The notes under the pieces: generated by a model
What the model was told of the DNA's origin: nothing
What the model saw: the letters and a program-made list of their open reading frames with translations, nothing else
Database searches by the model: none
NCBI GenBank assembly: GCA_023417935.1
Contig: JAEZDY010000018.1
Span: forward strand, 1 to 64,000
DNA: 64,000 nt
Source: Bacteroidota bacterium
GTDB taxonomy: Bacteria; Bacteroidota; Bacteroidia; Bacteroidales; Lentimicrobiaceae
Direction of reading: 5' to 3'
In this document: positions 17,034 to 27,308 of the stretch, in pieces
Position numbering within the stretch: the first letter of the stretch is position 1
Layout of the letters: every line of letters starts with the position of its first letter
Program-made: the position numbers and the translations under genes

Positions 17034-18732
17034 ATGAGAAAAATTACTTTTCTTCTGTTGGTGCTGACAATTAGTGCCAGTGCCCAAATCGTTCACGTTC
17101 CATCTGTTTAATACAGTAATTGATGGAAAATACTTACAAAGTCCCAATCAGACTGTTGTATTTTTCCATCATACCGATACTACTACAATACTGGCAGGTT
17201 TCACCATTCAAAATGGGAAAGGAACCAAAGTTTCAGGTCTGTTATCAGGGGGTGGCATAAGGCTTTATTATGCAGGAGCTAAAATTATTCACAATAGGAT
17301 TATCAATAACATCCTGAATGGTGGCCCGACTCCTTTTGGTCAGAATTGCGATGTTAGAGGTGCCGGTATCGTAGCAAACTACCCTTATCAGTCATGGATA
17401 GTTCTCGCTGACAATATTATAAGTAACAACCATTGTATTTCAAATGCATCACACGCTTATGGGGCAGGTGCGTATATCAGGGATGATTTGCGTTTTTCAG
17501 GCAACATTGTAGATGGTAATTCTAATATTACTGTCCAAAACGCTGTTTCTGAAGGTGGTGGGTTATTTGTTGATGGTACAAATTTTATACCTGTGACTTT
17601 TATAGCTTCATCAAATAAGATATCAAACAATCTGTGTCGGTCACAATCATCCGCTAAAGGGGCAGGTGTACTCACAGTAAGGGCTTTAAACACCATTTAT
17701 AAAAATGAGATCATCGGCAACAATTCTTCGGGTAATTTAAGTTTTGGTGGCGGATTAATGTTAGCAAACACAAGCCTGAGCAGTTCAATCCACAATAATC
17801 TATTTAAGGGAAATAGAGCCTATAGAGGTGCAGGATTGGAAATCTTTCTCGAATCAATGGCGAATGTTTCCATTGAAAACAACACCTTTGTAAGAAATGA
17901 AGCAAAAACCGGAGGTGCTGTATACACAAGGAATGGTACATTATCAATAGTTAATAATATCTTTAAATGTAATGTAGCCATTGATAATGATGGTGGAGCT
18001 TTGCGTTTCTATAAATCGGGTGATGCGTCAAATAATGTATTACTCGTGAATAACACTTTCTCGGGAAATAACGCAGCAAAACGAGGAGGAGCAATTTTAT
18101 CCTTTAACTGCAATCCTATTCTGTTGAATAATATCTTCTGGAATAATAATGCGCCAGATGGACCTGAAATAAGTGTGCAATCAGGTGATGTTTCAGTAGC
18201 TTATTGCGATATTGATGCTTCAAAGATTCAAGGTAGTGTTAATCTGCTCAGTGGTCTGTTCAACACTGATCCCATGTTCTGCGACACTTCCTGCCTGGCT
18301 ATAGGTTGTAACAGTCCATGCAAGAACACGGGAACAGGGGAATATAGCTTCGGAACAACAACAGTAAACGCACCCTTGTACGATAACAGGGGAGTCATAC
18401 GACCTATAGGGGGAGCATTCGATATAGGGGCATTTGAGTTTGACAGCATCATGGTTAATACAACTATGCCTGATTTAATAACACTTTATGTTTATCCCAA
18501 CCCATTTACTACAACACTAAATTGCAGTTACAGGCTAGAGAATGCGGGTGATGTTTCCTTTGAACTATATGATCTGCTGGGAAAACCAGTCTTCTCAAAA
18601 CAGTTGCATCAGGCAGCTGGTGATTACATACTTCCTCTGCAATTAAAAGGTCTGACCGAAGGAGTTTACCTCTTAAAATTCAAAGTCGGAGATATAATAA
18701 CAGTGAAGAAGGTAGTCTTAAACAACCTCTGA
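17034..18732 (+). pseudogene. Beta-helix T9SS protein with frameshift/deletion after the signal peptide
   Basis: The ATG at 17034 starts a clear signal peptide (MRKITFLLLVLTISASA, then QIVHVPS) but this frame stops at 17109. The main frame (visible from 17074, 552 residues) has no signal and enters at SFTFHLFNTVIDGKYL. It continues as a glycine/asparagine-rich parallel beta-helix (repeats such as GGGIRLYYAGAKIIHNRIIN, NNTFVRNEAKTGGAVYT) and ends with a sorting domain (YVYPNPFTTTLNC). In related proteins VHVP is followed by a segment of about 50 residues (YPTIQAGI-like) before NTVIDG. That segment is missing here, so deletion plus frameshift separated export signal from body. Confidence 0.8.
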
Positions 18733-18733
18733 G

Positions 18734-19627
18734 CTATTTCATAAGATGCCTCTCCGCAAACCTCAACCCGCTTTGAACCACCCTCCCCCACTCTGCCTCA
18801 GTTTGGGGGAGGCTGTTTTTGTGAAGCTGGTACGCAATGCCTGCATTGAAAGCGTCACCTGCTCCAATGGTGTTGGTTACTCTTACGGGTGGCGCCGTGA
18901 AGTGCACAGGTGTGTCAATGAGGAAAAGATCAGCACCCTGAGCATTACGCGTAATGATCAGCCTGTCGCCTCCACTTTGCTTTATAAAATCCCAAACGCT
19001 CGCACTTTTTAAACTAAACGAATCGTTATTTCCCTCTGGTTTCCCGGCATCGGTTGAACCAGTGATCATCTCAAAATCTTCATCAGAGCCTCTGACTATG
19101 TCTGATAGCAAGATGTTTTCCCTGATAAAGGGGAGCACTTCGGGGAGCTTGCTCAGATGCGCTTTCCTGAAATTTGGATCATACAACACTATAGAGCCGG
19201 CATTGCGGGCTGCCATGGCAAGCTTCACTATATTGCTTCTGTTACGACGGTTGACTGAATACAACGATCCAAACACGAGTACATCACCATTACTGAAATC
19301 AGGAACAGTAAAAGCGGGCGCCTGCTCACGGTGATCAATATAGAATTGGTAGTCTGCATTGTTCTTTTCATCCAGGAATGCCAAAGCCAGCGATGTGTTG
19401 GCTGAGGTAATATGCATAAAACCTGTGTACACACCACTTTCATCCAGATAGTGCAGTATCATTTTACCCACGGTATCGTTCCCCAGCTCGGTCATCAGGC
19501 ACACCTCTGCACCTTCCTTGCCAAGTGTAACAGCACAATTAAGCATACCCCCACCAGGCCGGGCCCATTCAGGCTTTCCATCCCTGAATACGATGTCGTA
19601 CAACGATTCGCCTATACAATAGATCAT
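18734..19627 (-). CDS. PfkB-family sugar kinase (fructokinase-like)
   Basis: About 297 residues from the ATG at 19627 (an ATG two codons upstream overlaps the promoter box). Ribokinase-fold signature 1 is GGGMLNCAVTLGKEGAEVCL; signature 2 with the catalytic Asp is NTIGAGDAFNAGI. It phosphorylates a sugar with ATP in the cytosol; fructose is likely, but ribose, adenosine or 2-keto-3-deoxygluconate kinases share these motifs. No transporter or glycoside hydrolase is adjacent. The -7 box TATATTTG at 19638-19631 is only three bases before the ATG. Confidence 0.85.
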   Translation of the reverse strand: MIYCIGESLYDIVFRDGKPEWARPGGGMLNCAVTLGKEGAEVCLMTELGNDTVGKMILHYLDESGVYTGFMHITSANTSLALAFLDEKNNADYQFYIDHREQAPAFTVPDFSNGDVLVFGSLYSVNRRNRSNIVKLAMAARNAGSIVLYDPNFRKAHLSKLPEVLPFIRENILLSDIVRGSDEDFEMITGSTDAGKPEGNNDSFSLKSASVWDFIKQSGGDRLIITRNAQGADLFLIDTPVHFTAPPVRVTNTIGAGDAFNAGIAYQLHKNSLPQTEAEWGRVVQSGLRFAERHLMK

Positions 19628-19630
19628 ACA

Positions 19631-19638
19631 CAAATATA
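19631..19638 (-). promoter_or_regulatory. Promoter box directly at the PfkB start
   Basis: Minus strand TATATTTG, followed by TGT and the ATG at 19627. Predicts a leaderless or near-leaderless transcript. Confidence 0.45.
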
Positions 19639-19916
19639 CTACGAATCACTAAAACATCTACTCTCGCAATAATAAGTTATCAGACTTTGTATTAAATTTT
19701 TAACACATCGGCTTCGTATCAAGGCGTTGAAGGTTAACAGGTTCTGCAAACTCATCGCGTATGCCAAACAATTAAAAATATTCAATCCGTGAATTTTGCA
19801 AATTTAATAATTAGTTGTGTAACAAGTGGCCGTGATTAACTCACCTCCTTTGCACAAGATTCGGAAATAACATACAGACAACCTTTCTGAACTATCACAA
19901 CTAAACTATTTAAAGC

Positions 19917-21998
19917 ATGAAAAGCACAATGAATGCCGGGAGCGGCAGAAGCTCTACTCCTCTTAAGAGAAGGAAGTCTTCACGGATCTTCAGCGCAATA
20001 TGGGTAGTTACCCTGTTGGCTGTATTTATGGTCCAGTGTAAGAAAGATGATTATGAAGGTGAAACCGTAGGCGTTTGCCCTACTGTGGTTTCAACTGACC
20101 CGTCGAATGAAAAGACCGCTGTTTCCATTAATAAGGTAGTTACTGTTTCATTCAATACACGTATGAACCCTGCTTCACTTAACGGAGCAACTTTTGTAAT
20201 GGAATACGATGATGCGCTCAAGGGTGCAAAAACTATGGTTTCTGGAACGGTTACCTATACTGACAGTACTGCTTCCTTTGATCCGGCGGAAGCTTTGAAG
20301 CACAACACCAAGTACACTGCCACCATTACAACAGGTGCAAGAGACTTGTTTGGCAATTCACTTGCTTCAAAGTATATGTGGAGCTTTACAACAAATCAAC
20401 TTGATGTAGTAACTATTCCAACAATTATATCAACTGACCCCGCTCTACAAGCAGTAAATGTCCCTTTGAACAAAACCTTAACTGCCAGTTTCAGTGAAGA
20501 TGTTGATCCAGCAACTGTTAATACAGGTTCATTCCTCCTTTTTGAGGGAGCAAACAGTATAACCGGAAATGTAAGCTATAGCGGTGTTAAAGCATCATTT
20601 AATCCTGCCTCTGACCTGAAGGTAAGTACAAAATACACTGCTATAATCAAGAAAACCATTAAGGACCTTGACGGAACTCAAATGGAGGCTGATTACACCT
20701 GGACTTTTACTACTGGTATTAATAATGATGATGTTATTGCACCTACAGTAATTTCAACTGTTCCTGCTAACCTGGCCACAAATGTTTCGTTAGATCAAAC
20801 TCTAACTGCTGAATTCAGTGAAGCCCTTAACGTTGCAACTGTAAATACATCTACTTTTACTTTAAAGAACGGGGATGTAGCTGTTGTTGGAAATGTTTCC
20901 TATGACGGCGTTACAGCAACCTTTAATCCATCAGCTAAACTACTGCCTTCAACTGAGTATACCGCTAAACTGTCGACCCAAATTAAGGATCTTGCTGGCA
21001 ATCCAATGGCAAATGAGCATTCCTGGAAATTTACTACCGGGTCTGACAATAATGATCTCGTTCCTCCTACAGTAATAATGACCGAACCGGCTGACCTTGC
21101 TACAAATGTTCCGGCAAACCAAACAGTAACTGCTAATTTCAGTGAAAACCTCAATGGCTCAACTGTAAATACATCAAGTTTTACTTTGATGAACGGAAAT
21201 GAAAGTGTTGTTGGAATTGTTTCCTATGAAGGCATTACTGCAACATTCAATCCATCGGCTGATCTATTGCCTGACACAGAGTATACTGCCACATTGACCA
21301 CCGATATTCAGGACCTTGCAGGCAACTCAATGGAAAATGAATTTTCATGGACATTTACAACCGGTACAAATACTGTTGGACAACCAATGGTTGAGCTTGG
21401 TGCAGCTGGTCCATTTGCAATTTTAGCAGGTGCAGGTGTTACCAATACAGGCCCAACTATTGTAACTGGTAATCTTGGTACTGACCCAACCGGTACAATT
21501 GATGGTTTTCCTCCTGGAATCGTGATAGGCGAAATCCATGCAGCTGACCCTACATCGGCATTAGCCAAACTCGCTCTTACTGCAGCATACAATGATGCTC
21601 AGGGCAGATCAACAGGTGCTATAAGTTTACCCGGCGATTTGAGCGGTCTTACACTCACACCAGGCTTATATACCAACGCAACATCAGTTATGCTATCAAC
21701 AGGTAACGTAACACTTGATGCACAGGGGGATGAAAACGCTGTATTTATCCTTCAGGCAGGTTCAACCCTTACCACTCTTCCAGGTACAGGTGTAATCCTC
21801 AGCGGTGGAGCACAGGCTGCCAACATTTTCTGGTCAGTTGGAACATCTGCAACACTCGGCACTAACTCTGTTTTTTACGGAAACATTCTTGCCGACCAGT
21901 CGATATCACTCAATACAGGTGCAACCCTTAATGGCAGGGCTTTAACCCGCATTGCTGCCGTTACTTTACAATCAAACGTGGTAACTAAACCTGAATAA
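19917..21998 (+). CDS. Ice-binding (DUF3494) lipoprotein with four Big_5-type Ig repeats
   Basis: 693 residues. A basic N-terminus and hydrophobic segment end in FMVQC (Cys41) followed by KKDD, a Bacteroidota lipoprotein-export-like signal. Four Ig-like Big_5 repeats of about 105 residues follow (each with P-T-V-I-ST-P, NV-L, TA-FSE, Y-A-I, D-AGN, W-FTTG). The last about 200 residues are a DUF3494 ice-binding domain: VELGAAGPFAILAGAGVTNT, GTIDGFPPG, GLTLTPGLY, FILQAGSTLTTLPGTGV, NIFWSVGTSATLGTNSVFYG. Such domains bind ice by a flat beta-helix face. Repeats 3 and 4 are most alike at DNA level. The gene lies 16 bp ahead of the OmpA-family gene. Confidence 0.88.
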   Translation: MKSTMNAGSGRSSTPLKRRKSSRIFSAIWVVTLLAVFMVQCKKDDYEGETVGVCPTVVSTDPSNEKTAVSINKVVTVSFNTRMNPASLNGATFVMEYDDALKGAKTMVSGTVTYTDSTASFDPAEALKHNTKYTATITTGARDLFGNSLASKYMWSFTTNQLDVVTIPTIISTDPALQAVNVPLNKTLTASFSEDVDPATVNTGSFLLFEGANSITGNVSYSGVKASFNPASDLKVSTKYTAIIKKTIKDLDGTQMEADYTWTFTTGINNDDVIAPTVISTVPANLATNVSLDQTLTAEFSEALNVATVNTSTFTLKNGDVAVVGNVSYDGVTATFNPSAKLLPSTEYTAKLSTQIKDLAGNPMANEHSWKFTTGSDNNDLVPPTVIMTEPADLATNVPANQTVTANFSENLNGSTVNTSSFTLMNGNESVVGIVSYEGITATFNPSADLLPDTEYTATLTTDIQDLAGNSMENEFSWTFTTGTNTVGQPMVELGAAGPFAILAGAGVTNTGPTIVTGNLGTDPTGTIDGFPPGIVIGEIHAADPTSALAKLALTAAYNDAQGRSTGAISLPGDLSGLTLTPGLYTNATSVMLSTGNVTLDAQGDENAVFILQAGSTLTTLPGTGVILSGGAQAANIFWSVGTSATLGTNSVFYGNILADQSISLNTGATLNGRALTRIAAVTLQSNVVTKPE

Positions 21999-22032
21999 TC
22001 AACCTATAATAACCTTGATCAAACTAAACAAA

Positions 22033-23997
22033 ATGATAAAAAAACTTATAATACTTTCACTGATGGTGTTCAGTTTGGGTGCTACTACAATTGCCCAGGA
22101 AATTGAACTACCACAGCCCAAATTCTGGTTTGGCTTAGCCGGCGCAGCAAACTTTAACCTGTACTCAGGCACAACCCAGGTATTCAATAATGACAGCAGA
22201 TCACAAACTGCTTTTCACGATGGTTTCGGTGTAGCACCTTTCGGCGCAATACAACTTGAATACACACCTAAACCCGTATGGGGCATTATGTTAAACCTTG
22301 GCTACGATGGTCGCGGTGGCGCATTTGATGGTGTAATTGAACCTTGTAATTGTCCTGCTGACCTCACAACTAACCTTAGTTACTTTGTTGTTGAGCCAAG
22401 CTTAAGGATATCACCTTTCTCAAATGGTTTTCACCTTTTTGTTGGTGGAGCATTCAACTACAACTACAACAAAGCGTTTAAATTCACACAGGAGCGTCAA
22501 ATAGTTGACCCACCTATAACCGATGCTACCCCGATAATTGCCGAAGGCGACTTTAGCGATATCCGCACAAGCCTGTTCTCAGCACAGGTTGGTATGGGTT
22601 ATGATATACCTCTTTCATCTAAGGAAAACCTTACCCAGGTTAAACTTTCACCTTTCGTATCTTATCACCCTTACTTCGGCCGTGAGCCGCGCAATGTAGA
22701 GAGCTGGTCAATACAAACAGTACGTGCCGGAATTGCCTTGAAAATAGGTAAAGCCCATGCTTCAAAACCAACAATCACCAATGCAAATACACTTGCACCG
22801 GGTACCGTTGTAGCTACAGATCCTAATGCCGACTTCAGCGTAAAAGCTCCTGCCAGCATTCCTGTTAGAAGGGTTGTTAAAGAATCATTCCCACTTCGCA
22901 ATTATGTGTTCTTTAGCGAGAATTCAAACGAAATTCCAAAACGCTATGTTCAGCTCAACAGCAAACAGGCATTGGAATTCACTGAAAACACTTTCCAGGA
23001 AGCTGAACCTGTAAGTGTTGAAGGTCGCTCAAAGCGTCAGATGACTGCTTACTATCATATCCTGAACATCCTCGGGGATCGTATGAGGGATAATCCTACA
23101 TCATCAGTTACCCTGATTGGCTCTTCAGCCGGTAAGGGCGCTGCAGCCGGTAAGGAATATGCTGAATCAATTAAAAAATACCTTGTTGATGTATACGGAA
23201 TAAGTGCAACCCGCATTTCAACTGAAGGCCGCGATATGCCGATTATACCTTCAGGACAACCTGGTGGAACAATTGACCTCACTATGTTGGAAGAGGGCGA
23301 CCGTAGGGTTGACATCGTAAGCAATTCACCAATTCTGCTTGCTCCACTGCAGATCACAACTGTACCTGATGATCCTAATGAAGGCAAGGTAGTATTTACC
23401 ACAAAAGCTCAGGATAATGATCAAATCAAAACCTGGACTGTAGATGTTATCGATGAAAATAACAATGCCCAGCATTTTGGACCATACACCGGTGACCAGG
23501 CAAGTGTTTCAGCCAACACCATACTTGGTGGTCGCACTGAAGGCACTTACAAGGTTGTAATGAATGCCCAGACTGACAAAGGACGCATCATACAGGAAGA
23601 GAGCACATTGCGCCTGGTACATGACAACGTTGTTGAGCAAACCGAACTCAGGTTCAGCGTATTGTTTGATTTTAACAAGTCAGAAACAGTTGCTTCTTAT
23701 GAAAAATTCCTAAACGAAACAGTAGCTCCACAAATTATGGACTACTCAACCGTAATCATCCACGGTCATACTGACATGATTGGTGATGCTGCCTACAATA
23801 TGACCCTTTCACAAGAGCGCGCAAGAGATGCCCAGGATATCCTGCAAAGTGCACTCACCAAACTCGGTAAGAAAGGTGTTAAATTCCAGTCATCCGGTTA
23901 CGGCGACAAAACCGACTTTGCCCCATTTGGCAATAAACTTCCTGAAGAGCGTTTTTACAACAGGACAGTTATCATTGATATAGTCCTAGCCAAATAG
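22033..23997 (+). CDS. OmpA-family outer-membrane protein
   Basis: About 654 residues from the ATG at 22033, chosen because a good signal peptide (MIKKLIILSLMVFSLGATTIA, cut to pieces here) follows; an in-frame ATG exists at 22015. Residues 30-240 form an outer-membrane beta-barrel-like region; 280-440 is an OmpA-like module (NYVFFSENSNEIPKRY, SVTLIGSSAGKGAAAG); the last 120 residues are a canonical OmpA_C peptidoglycan-binding domain (LFDFNKSE, IHGHTDMIGDAAYN, LSQERARD, NRTVIIDI). It tethers the outer membrane to the cell wall. Co-transcription with the ice-binding lipoprotein is likely; a terminator follows. Confidence 0.85.
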   Translation: MIKKLIILSLMVFSLGATTIAQEIELPQPKFWFGLAGAANFNLYSGTTQVFNNDSRSQTAFHDGFGVAPFGAIQLEYTPKPVWGIMLNLGYDGRGGAFDGVIEPCNCPADLTTNLSYFVVEPSLRISPFSNGFHLFVGGAFNYNYNKAFKFTQERQIVDPPITDATPIIAEGDFSDIRTSLFSAQVGMGYDIPLSSKENLTQVKLSPFVSYHPYFGREPRNVESWSIQTVRAGIALKIGKAHASKPTITNANTLAPGTVVATDPNADFSVKAPASIPVRRVVKESFPLRNYVFFSENSNEIPKRYVQLNSKQALEFTENTFQEAEPVSVEGRSKRQMTAYYHILNILGDRMRDNPTSSVTLIGSSAGKGAAAGKEYAESIKKYLVDVYGISATRISTEGRDMPIIPSGQPGGTIDLTMLEEGDRRVDIVSNSPILLAPLQITTVPDDPNEGKVVFTTKAQDNDQIKTWTVDVIDENNNAQHFGPYTGDQASVSANTILGGRTEGTYKVVMNAQTDKGRIIQEESTLRLVHDNVVEQTELRFSVLFDFNKSETVASYEKFLNETVAPQIMDYSTVIIHGHTDMIGDAAYNMTLSQERARDAQDILQSALTKLGKKGVKFQSSGYGDKTDFAPFGNKLPEERFYNRTVIIDIVLAK

Positions 23998-24027
23998 TTT
24001 AGTTGTCGCGAAAGCGAAGTCAATTAG

Positions 24028-24055
24028 AACCGCCCCGATTGGGACGGTTTTTTTT
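24028..24055 (+). terminator. Rho-independent terminator after the OmpA gene
   Basis: Stem AACCGCCCC / GGGACGGTT with loop GATT and one mismatch, followed by eight or more T residues. It ends the ice-binding/OmpA operon. Confidence 0.8.
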
Positions 24056-24215
24056 GCTTTTATATTGCCAGTAAGAATAAATAAATTGCCTTTCATGGAA
24101 TACACGGATAATCTGACAGATGGCATTAAAAAAAAGTTGCAGATTTCTTAGGGTAAAATCAATATTTGTTGTCATATATATGAAGATCATTGTGCAAACA
24201 TATAAAAAGCTCATT

Positions 24216-26111
24216 ATGAGAAAAATCTACCAACTGGCAATTGGTATCTGCATGTTATTTGGAATCTTGTCCGGTAATAGCTATGCCCAGGATACACTTA
24301 ACCTCTATTCTCCTGTTAACCTTCAGGCTATATTTCTTCAACCTGCCGTGCAGTTAACATGGGAAGCACCGGTTGATACGGCTTCCTCAAACGATACCAT
24401 ACCACCCGGTTTGCTTGGCTACCGCATATATTCCAACAATGAGCTTTTGGGTTTCAGCCAGTATCCAGTGCTATCATTCAATGATGCAACACCTGATATA
24501 CCTGTGAACTTTTACAAGGTAACGGCCTTATACGACCTTTCGTTCTATGGCTTTCCGGGTGATACAGCTGAATCAACCCCTTCTAACCTTACTTTCGTAA
24601 TAACTGATATCAATTACATTAATCAACTCCCTTTCACAGAACAATTTACCACTGGTTTATTTGAAACCAACCAATGGGAACCTGAGGGAAACTGGCAAAT
24701 TGCAGGTCAAGCAGGTAATCCGGCACCTTCAGCTATTTTCAGTTACGCACCTGTCTTCATCAATTATTCCCAGTCATTAACAAGTGGCTGGATGGATGGC
24801 AGTGCCTTTATTGATGGTAATATTTTTGTAACTTTTGATATTAAAATAGATATCATTGATATTAACGACACTGACAGCCTGCTATTAGAAGTCTTCAATG
24901 GCGACGAATGGGTTGAAAAGGCAATTTTTCGCTGCATTGATGATGTCAATTGGGAAAAACAAACCATTGATATAACTAATCCAGCAAAAAGTAAACCATT
25001 TAAGCTAAGGTTCAGGGCTGCAGGAGAAAGTACACTCAACTTCGTTAATTGGCAGGTTGATAATATTGAAATTTGGCGTGAATGCAAAAAGCCCGAGGAT
25101 CTGTGGACATGTTTACTTCCAGGTTATGCTTGTAAAATTTGGATTCAATGGACATCGCCTGAGTTTCCTCCTCCAGGTCCTTCAGGATGGTTATTCTGGG
25201 ATAATGGTACTAACTTCACAGCCATTGGTTTACAAGGTGGTGGTACATTCAACGTAGCTGCAAGATTTACTCCTGCCCAGCTTGCTGAATATGCAGGTAC
25301 TAGTATGACCAAAATCCGTTTGTTCCCAATCAATGCTGGTGGTACTATTGTACTGAAAGTATGGACAGGTGCTAATGCAAGTCAGCTTGTATTAAGCCAG
25401 CCGGTTGCATCTTATACAGCCAATGAGTGGAACGAGTTCAACCTCAACACTCCTGTTATGATTTCAGGAACAACTGAAGTATGGTTTGGTTATGAGATAA
25501 CCCATGGTGCCAGTTATGTTGCCGGAACTGATGCAGGCCCTGCCGTTGCAGGTTATGGTGATATGATTTCACTTGATGGTTCAGTATGGGAATCAATGTC
25601 ACAGGCTTATGCTCTGAACTTTAACTGGAATCTCCAGGCTTATGTTTGTCAGCAAAATAATCAAAGAGGACTCGTTGGTTATAATGTATATAGGAATGAT
25701 GAGTTTCTAGCCACCACAACAGAATTAGAATACATTGATGACGTTACTTTCTATGCTGAATGTTGTATGGAATACCTGGTTACAGCAGTATATACTGATT
25801 GTGAATCAGCTTTTAGTAATGAAGGCTTCGAATTAAATTATTGCGTTGTTGGCGTTAACGACATTGATGTACCAACATTTGACATCTATCCCAACCCGGC
25901 TTCTGATAAAATCACCATTGACTACACAGGTAACGTCAATAATATGAAGCTCATTGACATGATGGGCAAGGTATTAGCCGAATATATACTCGCACCCGGC
26001 AGCACAACAAAGATATTAGACCTTACAAACTTCCCTGAAGGGATATACTTATTGAGGTTTGTAGCGGCAGATGGCAGGTTATATGGGAAAAAGTTAGTGA
26101 TACAGAGGTAA
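24216..26111 (+). CDS. T9SS protein, first of three tandem paralogs
   Basis: 631 residues from the ATG at 24216, where the signal peptide MRKIYQLAIGICMLFGILSG begins; an upstream in-frame ATG at 24120 gives no sensible leader. Modules: fibronectin-III-like (20-125), a cleaved-adhesin/choice-of-anchor-J-like jelly roll (130-285, QLPFTEQFTTGLFETNQWEP to VDNIEIWREC), a second jelly-roll-like unit (WLFWDNGTNFTAIGL to NWNLQAYV), a fibronectin-III half repeat (GLVGYNVYRNDEFLATT) and a type A sorting domain (IYPNPASDKITIDYTG). Surface or extracellular adhesion role is inferred. The next two genes lack some of these modules. Confidence 0.82.
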   Translation: MRKIYQLAIGICMLFGILSGNSYAQDTLNLYSPVNLQAIFLQPAVQLTWEAPVDTASSNDTIPPGLLGYRIYSNNELLGFSQYPVLSFNDATPDIPVNFYKVTALYDLSFYGFPGDTAESTPSNLTFVITDINYINQLPFTEQFTTGLFETNQWEPEGNWQIAGQAGNPAPSAIFSYAPVFINYSQSLTSGWMDGSAFIDGNIFVTFDIKIDIIDINDTDSLLLEVFNGDEWVEKAIFRCIDDVNWEKQTIDITNPAKSKPFKLRFRAAGESTLNFVNWQVDNIEIWRECKKPEDLWTCLLPGYACKIWIQWTSPEFPPPGPSGWLFWDNGTNFTAIGLQGGGTFNVAARFTPAQLAEYAGTSMTKIRLFPINAGGTIVLKVWTGANASQLVLSQPVASYTANEWNEFNLNTPVMISGTTEVWFGYEITHGASYVAGTDAGPAVAGYGDMISLDGSVWESMSQAYALNFNWNLQAYVCQQNNQRGLVGYNVYRNDEFLATTTELEYIDDVTFYAECCMEYLVTAVYTDCESAFSNEGFELNYCVVGVNDIDVPTFDIYPNPASDKITIDYTGNVNNMKLIDMMGKVLAEYILAPGSTTKILDLTNFPEGIYLLRFVAADGRLYGKKLVIQR

Positions 26112-26151
26112 AACTATGAAACAATAAATTGCGAATCTTCAAAAACGCATT

Positions 26152-27267
26152 ATGAGAAAAATCTACTTGCTGGCAGTCGGTATTATTATATTATGTGGGA
26201 ATAGCTTTGCGCAGGATACATCTTCTACAATTTCAATAATTGACAGTTGTGATGCGCCAAACAACCTTCAAGTGTGGCCGGTTGATCTTTGCACTTTATT
26301 GGTAAAATGGACACCACCGGATGAAATAACACCACAATACAATACCTGGTTGTATTGGGATCTTGGAACTAATTATACCGGTATTGGGCATGGAGGACCT
26401 CTTCAGGCTGCAGTAAGATTTACACCGGAACAAATTTCGGAATTTGGGGGCACAACTCTAACCAGAATTAGGCTTTTCCCAGTTGAGCCTGGTGGTTACA
26501 TCGTCCTCAAGGTTTGGAGTGGGCCAAACGCATCAGATCTAATGCGAAGCCAGCCTGTTTCTGCATATACACCCGGCCAATGGAATGAATTTGTTCTGAA
26601 CGAACCTATGCCTATAGATCCATCGAGGGATCTTTGGATTGGATATGAAACTAATCAATATGTAGCCGGAGTTGATGCAGGTCCAGCTTATTCAGGTTAT
26701 GCTGATATGATCTCCATGGATGGTGTGGTATGGGAATCCCTTTCACTTGCCTATGGATTCAACTACAACTGGAATATAAGAGGAGGTGTTGCGGTAATTG
26801 ACAAGGAAATGGAACTCAAAAGATCAGAACCAGTGGCAGGTTATAACTTATACAGAGACGATACACTTATTGCATACACCAGCTCAATTGAATACAATGA
26901 CGACATTACCTATCACCCTAGCCCGGAATATAATGTAACGGCAGTATACCAGGACTGTGAATCGGAATACAGCCAAACTGTTTATTATCCAACAAACTGC
27001 AACGTAGCTGTTAATAACATTAATCAGGCTGAATTTTATATATACCCAAACCCTGCATCCGGCAAGGTAACAGTGAATTACAAAAGCAATGTCAGCAAAC
27101 TAACACTCATTGATATGATGGGCCGTGAGTTAGCTGAATACTCAATTGCACCCGGCAGCACATCTATGACATTAGACCTTACCAGCTTTCCCGAAGGTGT
27201 ATATTTACTTAGGTTTGAAGAAGCGGATTGCAGAATATATGGAAAGAAGTTAGTGAGGCAGAGGTAA
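26152..27267 (+). CDS. T9SS protein, second tandem paralog (short form)
   Basis: 371 residues. Signal peptide MRKIYLLAVGIIILCGNSFA. It keeps only the second jelly-roll-like unit (WLYWDLGTNYTGIG to NYNWNIRGG), the fibronectin-III half repeat (VAGYNLYRDDTLIAYTS) and the sorting domain (IYPNPASGKVTVNYKSN); the cleaved-adhesin-like unit is absent. The bases around the start (GCATTATGAGAAAAATCTAC) are nearly the same in all three genes, so they arose by tandem duplication. It lies 40 bp after the first copy. Confidence 0.82.
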   Translation: MRKIYLLAVGIIILCGNSFAQDTSSTISIIDSCDAPNNLQVWPVDLCTLLVKWTPPDEITPQYNTWLYWDLGTNYTGIGHGGPLQAAVRFTPEQISEFGGTTLTRIRLFPVEPGGYIVLKVWSGPNASDLMRSQPVSAYTPGQWNEFVLNEPMPIDPSRDLWIGYETNQYVAGVDAGPAYSGYADMISMDGVVWESLSLAYGFNYNWNIRGGVAVIDKEMELKRSEPVAGYNLYRDDTLIAYTSSIEYNDDITYHPSPEYNVTAVYQDCESEYSQTVYYPTNCNVAVNNINQAEFYIYPNPASGKVTVNYKSNVSKLTLIDMMGRELAEYSIAPGSTSMTLDLTSFPEGVYLLRFEEADCRIYGKKLVRQR

Positions 27268-27308
27268 TATTAATCAAAGCAATAAATAGCAAATCAAAAA
27301 AGCTCATT

